A DNA stretch of 7,206 bases. It comes from Candidatus Omnitrophota bacterium (GTDB lineage: Bacteria > Omnitrophota > Gorgyraeia > B26-G9). Shown here piece after piece: positions 1 through 7,206 of this stretch (position 1 is its first letter; each line of letters begins with the position of its first letter). A model generated the notes under the pieces. It made no database searches and was not told where the DNA came from. It saw only the letters and a program-made list of their open reading frames with translations. The position numbers and the translations under genes were made by a program. The stretch spans positions 1-7,206 of the forward strand of contig QNCH01000081.1 of assembly GCA_003645745.1 (NCBI GenBank), written 5' to 3'.

Positions 1-1031
1 ACCAATTCTCTTACCCCAAACCAGCCAAAAAAGACTCCCAAGCTAACCACTGTCCATCCAAATAATAAACTAAAGCCAAGTAAAATTGACATTGGAATCC
101 AGCTTATCCGATACTTCCAAACCCACTTCAGATTATCTCTAAGCGCGAGCCCAAACCCATGGCCAAAACCTCCAATAAATACATCTGCTGCCCATGCGCG
201 TTTGTTGGCGTCTGCGCCCATCCAGACAACAAGCGGCAAAAGAGCAAAAGGCTGGAGAGTAAAAAGAAATACCAGCCCCATACCCACAATCAAAGGGGCA
301 TCCACTACTTGTTTGAACTTTAAAAAACTCTTCTTTTTAAAGAAATGTCCGACAATACCAGATAGAGCAGGCACAGCGCTAAAAACGGCAAGAATGAAAA
401 ATAATAAGCCTGTAGGCTCACTTATAAAAAGCCAGGATACTACGCCTAATAAAAAAGAAGCCCCTGTGGACAAAGAAGCCGCGCCAAAATTTTCCCACTT
501 ACCTTTAAATACAGGCCGCGCATTAAAAAGATATGGGCCAATAATCCAGGATACAATCATTAATATATAAATTATATGGATTGCCGTAAATGTTGAGGGA
601 TGATACGGAGCCAAGATAATCAATGCTGGCAAAATAGCCGCAGAAATACGCATACCATGCTTACAGCGTTGATAAATCTGCGTATATAATTCACTCATAT
701 TCGCCGGAACACGTGCAGATAGCGGGAATTTAGCCCTGCCTTTTAAAAGGTCTGTTTTTATTGAATCATCATATTGCGGAATCATTGAAGTATAAAACCA
801 AAGAAACCCTGGATTAAAAATCAATCCATAAATAAAATTCCTTAAGCCAAATGGCGTACCCATTTGTTTATTTAACATATAAATAGTATTTAAATTAATT
901 GCCTGAGCAAATAAATACATTATACCAATAAATAAAAATGGATATGGGATAGAATGCATTGGGTTTAAAAATAAAATAATCCCTAAAACTGTAAATAATA
1001 CATTTGAAATCATTACCAGAGGTTTAAGCCC
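1..1031 (-). other. C-terminal membrane block, incomplete (residues 2059-2401)
   Basis: Hydrophobic stretches at about 2061-2080, 2088-2108, 2124-2140, 2186-2199, 2207-2225, 2245-2262, 2264-2283, 2303-2329 and 2369-2397. The last reaches the window edge with the frame still open. The basic segment 2149-2187, containing the AKF motif, lies between helices. The AKF motif and the GPYLFN motif at the end of the 2207-2225 helix are where GT48 proteins have AKY and FIFNP, about 70-80 residues apart in both. A Gly/His-rich loop GGFGHGFGLAL (2345-2355) follows a stretch ADANKRAW (2331-2338). In GT48 enzymes this block forms the polymer-conducting channel; here that is inference. Confidence 0.75.
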
Positions 1032-4000
1032 ATAAAATGCTCCAGTATTATAAGTTTGGGTTAATTTCCAGTTAAGCGGAACTTTCTGGGAAAACATAAA
1101 ATTCTGGCCAAAATAATCGTGAATCATTTCATAAAAATCACCCGCGTATTTTCTTTCAGGATTCATTGCTGTGGCATGGGTAACAGGCTTTGCGCAGCCA
1201 ATAAGCATTAACTGAGTATAAGGCATATAAGCCCCCATTGCCAAAAACGAAAATGCCTCACTTAAATCCTCCGCGTTTCTGGTAAAAGGCATATTACCAT
1301 AACGTTCTTCATACGCATCTTTTTGCATAAACTTGCCGTATTGGCCAACCTGGCCAACAACCATCATCCATAATTGGACAAATTGAGTCCAGGTCTGCTC
1401 TCCATAATTAAAACTGTGGCCAACCCTGCTTAGCTTTGCGTCAGCAGTATACATACCAAATACATGGCCTGCTGTGTTAGCAGCAGACATTCGGTCAACC
1501 AAACGCGGCAGCCACCATGCTTCTTCTGGAAAAACTTCCATAATCGCGTCCAGGCGCGTTGACAAAGCAGCACGGTACCGAAGAAACCCTGCAACCACAG
1601 AAGGCTTGCCAAAATAGATAAATTCATTAACAAAATTAATTCCTGCCCGAGGGGCTAAGGTTAACCAGCGGTGAAAACCTTCATTTTCAGGCCTGGAAAA
1701 AAATACAGCCACTTTATCATTTCCATTTAATGTCATATAAAGTTTTTCCTGGGCAGTTTTTTCATATTCCGCTTCTAAACCAAGAAAGGCCTTTTCTTCT
1801 TCGCTAAATTTGATTGCTTTGATTAATTCTTTTTTTCTCTCAGGATCATTAAATACCCAGCCTAAAAAATACCAATGTGTACGCCAGAGCGCTTCTTTTA
1901 GCTTTGGCTGCTTACTATCTTTAAAATATTTTTCTAATTTGCTCACCAATTCCGCGCGTTTTAAACCTAATGGGCCATAAATTTGATTCAAATCATTAAA
2001 TAAAGGATTAGCAAGCTGCTTTTGGGCAAGTTCCCGGTAAGCAGCACGCATCCGATTTACCCCTTCAAAAGTACGGTACATTGTATTAAGGCGCATATTT
2101 GCCCAATCCACAATCTGCTCTTTTAACTTATTTTTAGGCAGGGAAAAATCCTTTTCTAATTCTTTTAAGAACTCAAGTGCTGTTTTGTGATTGGAAAACT
2201 TTTGTTTTAACATTTTTTCGATTAATTCTAAACTCTTAGGCTTATCTTCAATTTGCAATTCATCAACAAACCTGTACACAAAATTTTCCCAATCATCAGG
2301 ACAAATATTTACCACAAGATTATACAATTCAGTTGGATATGCCGGGCGGCCGCTGCCTTTCCGTAAATGTTTCTTTCCTTCAACGTCATCAATCAGTCCT
2401 AGCCCAACACTCGCTGATGAATGGTTTTCTTTACCTTCCCAATGATATTTATAGATTTCAGCTCCAGACTGATGCATTATTGAGTTAACCGGCCTTTCCA
2501 TCCAACTCAAAGCATATTTAAGAGCTTCCTTAGCATCTAAACGGTAAAAAGTATTCAACATTCGTTTAATCCGCAATTTTGTTTCAGGATTAAGCTTCTT
2601 AGGATCAATGTGCTCAAAATTAAGCAATTTCTCACGCGTTTCTATCTTAATCTTATCTCCATAATACAAAGCATTTACCGAGAGCCTGAATATTTCTTTT
2701 GCCCTGCGCTCTTGCTCTATAGTAGGCTTAATATCCTGTTCTGTTTCTTTCAAAGCAGTTAGAGAAAAATTTTCAAAATGCGTACTATTCTGCAATAATT
2801 TTGCGCGCGTCAAAATAACATTTAGCCACATAAGCACGTTTGCAGTAACCAGAAACCCTCCCAAAATCAATGCATCTATATTTAACATTCCTGCCAGGAA
2901 AGCACATTCTAAGCCTAAATACGCAATAGCAAACAACGCTAAATTGAAAAAATCCCCTTTGCCAAACGAACGCTCTTTTTTAACTTTCTTTTCCATACCA
3001 CTGAGCATATCCAGAGCTGTATTGATTTCAGAATCATAACTAACCATATACATTTGTTTCTCATTTACAGTTTTTCGGTTAACATTGCGCTCTCCAATAT
3101 ACACACCAGTACGCAGCACCATAATATTAAAGAGAAATAAGACAAGCTGAGCTGGCAAAGCAATCAGAATAAAAAATTCCCATCCAGCAAGCCCGCTTAC
3201 CCCTTGTAACGCAGGGAATGCGAACAACCAGCTAATTGTAGGCAAAAATACATTAAAAAACGCGGGCACAGAGAAAATTTTCCCTTTTTCACGCATCTGG
3301 TAAACCCAAAATACCCCGAAGAACCCTGCAAAAACAAGAAATACAGGAAGTGTAAATGACGCGCTAATTAGATACGTTGCTACAAACATACCCCACACTA
3401 AAGCAACATCCCACAGCCTGGGCATAATAAAGCCGTATTTAATAAAAAACCGCATCCCTTTTATAACATTAGCTTTATCTTGAGGCGAAAGTTTCATCCA
3501 TTCATCTTCAGTCATACCAGTAGATATACCCTGCTCAATATGTGTGCCTTTTACTTCAGGCCGCAGTAACTGGTCTATCGCGAAATCATACAATCCGCGC
3601 GGCCCTGATGTATGCCGGTCAATCCATAAACTTATTGTTTGAAAACGTTTAGTTTTGATTCCTCCCATAACAGAATGCAGCAAAAGAATAACCCCAAAGA
3701 AAATACCTGGGATTAAAACAACTTCTAAGGGTAATCCAATAAATCCAAAAAACAGTGGGGCAGCAGCTAATAAAACTGTCTGTTTCCATGTCCAATAATT
3801 TGACCAGATAACTACTGCTATACGCAAAAGCCTTAAAGGCCTGACAAAAACAATTGGAAAACTCATATATGCTTTTTTTATTCCTTTGTCAGCATAAAAA
3901 TTTTTGAGTGCAAACGGCAAAAAATAAACATCAACAATGTTTTGAATTAAATTTCTGCCTGCTGGATTAAGATTTCTTTTGCCTGGGTCAGCCATCATAT

Positions 4001-7000
4001 TCATAAAAATATCCCTGATTAATCTGTACCCTAAAGGTTTGCCGTTTATTTCCAGATCAATCACACATTTATCATCCTGAGCTTTATCTCTAAGGTCAAA
4101 ACCTGTATCTTCTTTTACCTGTTCAACGTCAACTCCAATAAATCCGTCTGTTTTTTCCCTTAAAAATCCTAAGGTTAGATTAAGTTCACGCAAACAATCT
4201 TTATCTTGCTGATTAAAGTAATCAATCAGCTGTATAAACGCTGTTTCTTCAAATACAACCCGCGCTTGGTGCCTGTCTGTTCTGGTTAGTGTTTTTAATT
4301 TAAACATTTGGTCTGCAAGTATAAACTGCCAAAAATCACTTTCATCAGTTATCTGATTAATAATATCTTCAGACCTGTTCTGCTGATCTAATGCTACAGA
4401 ACGTTTAAGCATACACTGCATCCACACTTCTAACCCCTGCACACCGCCAGCTAAATAAAGAAAAAATTCGCGTCTAAATTGCTCTTCTAAAGGAATATCA
4501 ACCCAGAGTGTATAAGCGTTAAGCTCCTCATTAAAACGATTCTCTTTACTCGCTTCCCACTCTTTTTCTAACTTTTTCATCCGTTCATCTATTTTTTCCA
4601 ACCTTTGCTTAATTTCTTCAATTCTTTTTTTATATTTTCTGTTTTTCAATGACCGCTTTATTTTTTCAATTGGCTTATCCTTAGCATCTTCTTTAATTAA
4701 CGCCTCTTTAGCATCTTTTTCCTGATTAAGCTCTTGTTTTTCTAATTCAAGCGCGCCAAACCACGCCTGATATTCAACAACATCATCAGCACGCGCAATC
4801 TCACTCTTAAACCATAAATCATCATCCATCCCTTCTCTATTTGTAAAATTCAAGCTGTCCCGCTTGCGGCACGCTGGAATACCACGCGCTAAATTCGCGG
4901 TTATTTTATCTAACATTTTATTGGTAACCAGATCATAGGCGCTAGTTTTTATTGTCTTAAAATTATTGTCTAATGCAGACAACTTTCTACCGCCAAGAAG
5001 AAGCTGCGCATATTCTCTTTCCTCTACATCTGTGCCTTTAACTTTTTTTCCTGTCTTTTTTACCCCTAACCTCTCAAAATATCCGTCAATTATTGGAGTG
5101 AATGCCCTGCGTACACTTTCGTTAAATACCCTGGTCATTAAATGGTCAAATGAAAGCGGAGGTAAATCTTCGGTTTCGATTTGTTTTTTCAAACCTTCAA
5201 AAATTTCATTAAGGATTTTGATTTTAAAAATAGGCTTTTGAACAGTTTTAGGCTCGTGATCAGTTTTAAGAATAATTAGCAAATTTTTAATGCCCAGCGC
5301 GATATTCTTATTTTCTTCATTTAAATGTTTCTCTATAAACGCGACTATTTCTTCTACGCTTTTGCCTTGTTCAATAAGATTGCTTATTTTTGATAAAATA
5401 GCCAGTATTTCTTGTTTTGAGTTCATAATCTCTGGCTCAATTAATAAATTGACAATTTCTCCTTTAATCTCGTTATTCTTTAGAAAATTTTTACTTTCAG
5501 ATAATTCGTCTAATTTCTTAGAAAGTTTTTGTTTATCTGCTTCTTTTGATAATTTAGCTAATAATTTTTCACGTATACTTTGCTGATCAGCCTTTGTTGC
5601 GCTTAGCAAAAGATAATCATCAAGCAAATTATTAATCCCCAAATGTTCATCAAGCAATGGCTCCGGTTCCTTTTTAAGATTAGGATCCGCATCATCGCCC
5701 CCCCCCCCGCTGGATCTTTTCTCAGACGATCTTTTAAAAACTCGCCGTAATCCTGGAAAATATTTAAATACGCCACCCAGGTAAATCAGCGCTACAACAG
5801 CAAGCGAAATAATAAATTTAAGGTTTTCCCACTTTTCTTTATGGTCTGTTTGTTTCAGCTGATCACGTAAATCAGGTTCAAGATCCCTTTGTTGTTTCGT
5901 ATAATCTCTAAATTCCGGCAATTGCGATTTAGCTTCAGAGTAAGGGCCAATTTCAGATGAAGTATCAGCAATAAGCTCCCTCAATCCAGCAGTTACAAAT
6001 GGGTCTATACGCAAGAAATTAAACGCTGCAAACAAGCCTTTGCCTTGCTGAATAATTTTAATAAACTGATCAATCTCAGCGATACTATATTTATCCTTTA
6101 GACCTGGTATGCCGTTGAATATACGCATAATATCAAAAGTATTAAGCTTAATATCTCTAAAAGCTTGCTTCTCATTTATTAAATAAGGCTGTTTGCCAAA
6201 ATATTTAGTAATCACTAAAGAAGGAAAAGCGGATTTTTTTCTAATTTCCGTAATAAAGGAATCAGCTTGCTCTGTGTTTAGCTTAAGATTAAATTTTTGT
6301 TCTAAATTCTCAACTAATTCTTGAGATGTCCAGGCAATACTTTGCTCCGGCAGAGCTATGTCTTGCAAAAGAGCCTGATCTTTGGGCGTAATTAATCCTG
6401 CTAACATTAAATGTTCACACATTTCCCCCACACTCCTGCCATTTTTAAAATCCGTGACAAAAGCGCTTAGCACAGATGGCGAAAGCCCATGCGATTTCAC
6501 AGATAAAAGTTCTCTAATATCATTAACCTGTAGGTCAAAGGTCCGGTTTAATAATTGACGCACCTCTAAAACAAGATTATTAAAATCATGCTCTGTTATA
6601 GAGTTTATCCCTATTGCTGCTACAACACCATTAATTGCCTCTTCTTTATTAACCGCGCGATTGATTACATCAGCAATTTCTTTTGCCTTATTCTGCTTTT
6701 CCTGTTCAGAAAAAAGTTGATACGGAAGATTAGAAATCATCTCTAAAACAGCAGACTCTGATAAGTTATCTCTATTGGCCAGAGTAGTTATCTGTTTTTC
6801 ACTTCTCCCAATAAACTGCAAAAATAAATTATTCTCCCATAATCGATCAAACCAGCCGCGCGACGGCTTCCAGATATCAGGGAATGTTCCATATCCAATA
6901 AATACCTGCTCTCCATTTATATAAACAAATTGTTCTTCCTCTCTATACAAAGGTAATAACTTTTCATTCTTTGTTTTAAGCCTAAAAGAATTAAAATAAT

Positions 7001-7206
7001 ATTTCTCTATTCTGCCATTTTTAAGTACAGTATGTGGCAAGCCACCAAGCATAAACATAGGATTATTGGCTAAAAATTTCCGGATACTTTCAGGTGAAGA
7101 CATTAATTTAGGCTCAACATCAACCTCATAAATTCTAATTTCAGTAGTTCCTTTTTTAAATACCGGAATAATTATTTTATAAAGGGAACCTTTATACTCT
7201 TTGCCA
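1..7206 (-). CDS. Giant membrane protein related to 1,3-beta-glucan synthase (GT48-like), partial at both ends
   Basis: One frame runs from 7205 to 3 without a stop, giving 2401 residues; start and stop codons both lie outside the window. Order: unrecognised soluble region (1-461), single membrane helix (462-483), charged cytosolic region with a coiled coil (484-1113), eight predicted membrane helices (1143-1466), a cytosolic loop and flanking region with GT48-like motifs (about 1494-2240), and a C-terminal membrane block (2059-2401, unfinished). GT48 enzymes (fungal FKS1, plant callose synthases) polymerise glucose from UDP-glucose on the cytosolic side and export the glucan; they are usually about 1700-2000 residues, so this protein is larger. 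The resemblance is seen as many short motifs in the right order, recalled from memory. Activity is uncertain because several catalytic-loop motifs are changed. The open frame and coding strand are near certain, the family moderately so. A role in an envelope or extracellular polysaccharide is inference. Confidence 0.9.
486..2726 (-). other. GT48 (1,3-beta-glucan synthase)-like core (about residues 1494-2240)
   Basis: The following motifs occur in the same order as in FKS1 and callose synthases. QERR...IFRLSVNAL (1498-1513) matches EARRRI-FF-NSL. ICPDDWENFVYR (1634-1645) matches IFPDEWKNFLER. WANMRLNTMYRTFEG (1701-1715) matches WAS-R-QTL-RT--G. RPENEGFH (1838-1845) matches KPENQNHA. FNYGEQTW (1932-1939) matches HYGHPD. 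NAEDLSEAF (1977-1985) matches LNEDI-AG. VPLNWKLTQTY...GAFY (2042-2058) matches the PLDRFLSFY...GFH region. LLKGRAKFPLSAR (2153-2165) matches LLHGGAKYRGTGR. IIGPYLFN (2221-2228) matches LFAPFIFNP. The distances also fit: about 95 residues from the PEN to the YG motif, and about 45 from ED to the GEQ-equivalent. The substrate would be a nucleotide sugar, but acidic residues of the QDNYLEE motif are absent, so the reaction is unproven. Confidence 0.65.
2808..3779 (-). other. First membrane block, about eight helices (residues 1143-1466)
   Basis: Hydrophobic stretches at about 1143-1158, 1160-1180, 1266-1282, 1284-1302, 1312-1331, 1343-1364, 1420-1440 and 1444-1466. The hydrophilic loops between them include 1184-1250 and 1365-1418. 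An even number of helices puts the regions before and after the block on the same, cytosolic, side, as in GT48 proteins where a membrane block leads into the cytosolic catalytic loop. Residues 1116-1135 are amphipathic with several Arg and may be an interfacial helix. Helix limits were judged by eye. Confidence 0.75.
4401..4505 (-). other. Possible FKS1 N-terminal-domain-like motif (residues 901-935)
   Basis: The segment FFLYLAGGVQGLEVWMQCML (914-933) resembles the best conserved stretch of the FKS1/callose synthase N-terminal domain, typically of the form LYLLIWGEA-N-RFMPECL. Shared positions are LYL, the Gly after it, an aromatic-Met pair and the Cys followed by a hydrophobic residue, with a one- or two-residue gap. 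It lies between the coiled coil and the first membrane block, the position expected in the eukaryotic proteins. The match is short and could be chance. Confidence 0.35.
4527..4751 (-). other. Lys/Glu-rich coiled coil (residues 819-893)
   Basis: The stretch is dominated by Lys, Glu, Arg and Leu/Ile, for example IEEIKQRLEKIDERMKKLEK, in which Ile, Leu and Met recur at heptad a/d spacing. The regular part is the second half (about 855-893); the first half is interrupted by a proline. It is likely a helical stalk or oligomerisation segment. Such sequence is low in complexity and says nothing about family membership. Confidence 0.7.
5698..5708 (-). repeat. 11-bp mononucleotide tract (C on +, G in the coding strand) inside the gene
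   Basis: Eleven consecutive C on the + strand read as G11 in the coding strand and encode G500-G503 between S498-S499 and D504-D505. With eleven G the frame is kept. With twelve the frame reaches TGA two codons after the tract. With ten (or thirteen) it reads about 30 foreign codons before a TAA. Tracts of this kind slip during replication and are a common basis of phase variation; they are also a common sequencing or assembly error. The tract sits in the short linker just after the membrane helix. It is by far the longest homopolymer I noticed in the window. Confidence 0.95.
5757..5822 (-). other. Single transmembrane helix (residues 462-483)
   Basis: About 20 uncharged, hydrophobic residues (FIISLAVVALIYLGGVF, 464-480) are preceded by a mixed charged stretch and followed by a basic cluster (R487, R488, K491, R492, K496, R497). 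This is a typical membrane-spanning helix with its C-terminal end in the cytoplasm. It separates the N-terminal domain from the cytosolic region. Confidence 0.85.
5823..7205 (-). other. N-terminal region of the giant protein, unrecognised, probably extracytoplasmic (residues 1-461)
   Basis: I do not recognise this domain. Residues 1-135 look beta-rich, with alternating hydrophobic strands such as YKIIIPVF (9-16) and QVFIGYGTF (100-108) and a Trp-rich stretch at 112-123. Residues 145-460 are mainly helical and acidic, with repeated Leu/Ile heptad-like spacing but no clear sequence repeat. There is no membrane helix inside it. The helix that follows has its basic flank on the C-terminal side, which by the positive-inside rule places this region outside the cytoplasm. 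That requires a signal peptide or earlier helix upstream of the window. Fungal and plant GT48 proteins lack a comparable large extracytoplasmic N-terminal domain, so this may be an accessory glycan-binding or scaffold part; that is inference only. Confidence 0.5.

Larger units (their letters stand above)
3867..5756 (-). other. Large charged, helical cytosolic region (residues 484-1113)
   Basis: About 630 residues without a convincing membrane helix. Residues 504-690 are acidic and helical (many Lys, Glu, Leu, Asn). Residues 693-810 contain a more globular stretch starting VFNESVRRAFTPIIDGYFER (693-712). Then come a coiled coil (819-893), a motif resembling the FKS1 N-terminal domain (901-935), and a mixed globular part up to residue 1113. 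In FKS1 and callose synthases a long cytosolic region likewise precedes the first main membrane block, which supports the assignment of this part by position. No enzymatic motif was recognised. Confidence 0.55.

Noticed and set aside
202..570. A 122-codon frame on the + strand
   Set aside because: It lies opposite the continuous minus-strand frame. Its composition (Lys, Thr and Pro rich, no domain) is what the antisense of a membrane-helix coding stretch gives.
1430..1633. A 67-codon minus-strand frame
   Set aside because: It is out of phase within the conserved PEN-to-YG section of the large frame and so is a shadow.
2191..2445. An 84-codon frame on the + strand
   Set aside because: Antisense to the PDDW-containing part of the GT48-like core, with no recognisable domain or ribosome binding site.
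1665..2726. A GT2 processive synthase (cellulose or curdlan type)
   Set aside because: No D-D-D-QxxRW series is seen. The GFHRW at 1843-1847 lacks the Gln, and the surrounding motifs fit GT48 better.
4966..5586. Two + strand frames (4966-5241 and 5290-5586) rich in Ser and Phe
   Set aside because: The Ser/Phe/Leu richness is the antisense reading of Lys/Glu/Asn-rich coding sequence. Neither resembles a protein family.
5697..5709. A frameshift at the homopolymer splitting the gene in two
   Set aside because: A first reading suggested a broken frame. Exact counting (C at 5698-5708, eleven bases) shows that S499 is followed by four Gly and then Asp-Asp in the same phase, so the assembled gene is intact.
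1..7206. Cyclic beta-1,2-glucan synthase (NdvB type), another giant membrane glucan enzyme
   Set aside because: NdvB has a soluble GH94 phosphorylase-like C-terminus. Here the C-terminal part is membrane helices and no GH94 motif was seen.
1..7206. A eukaryotic (plant or fungal) origin for the glucan synthase-like gene
   Set aside because: There is no intron in 7.2 kb, there is an added N-terminal region, and the motifs diverge strongly from both plant and fungal forms. A eukaryote with few introns cannot be fully excluded from this window alone.

Overview
The window lies wholly inside one protein-coding gene on the minus strand. Read from position 7205 down to position 3, one frame stays open for 2401 codons with no stop. 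The first and last codons are in the same phase, so no net frameshift is needed. Both ends of the gene fall outside the window. I see no intergenic DNA, RNA gene, promoter, terminator, mobile element or CRISPR array. Residue numbers in this annotation are window-relative: residue 1 is the codon starting at 7205.

Layout in the direction of translation: (i) residues 1-461 (7205-5823), a soluble region I do not recognise; (ii) one membrane helix (5822-5757) followed by basic residues and an 11-G tract; (iii) about 630 charged, mostly helical residues with a Lys/Glu-rich coiled coil (5756-3867); (iv) a first membrane block of about eight helices (3779-2808); (v) a roughly 750-residue segment (2726-486) with a colinear series of motifs resembling eukaryotic 1,3-beta-glucan (callose) synthases, family GT48; (vi) a C-terminal membrane block (1031-1) that is still open at the window edge.

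The order (helical cytosolic region, membrane block, large cytosolic loop, membrane block) is that of FKS1 and plant callose synthases. The resemblance covers the segment around the catalytic loop and several helices after it. Several GT48 active-site motifs are altered or missing, so the fold looks related but the chemistry is uncertain. This is the main finding: a very large GT48-like membrane protein in what appears to be a bacterium, with an added N-terminal domain. The homology rests on remembered family motifs and was not tested by a search.

The organism is probably an uncultured bacterium. The DNA is AT-rich by eye, the standard code works, and 7.2 kb pass without an intron or stop. 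Gigantic ORFs of this style are known in Omnitrophota and related candidate phyla, but that placement is a guess and no taxonomic marker is present.
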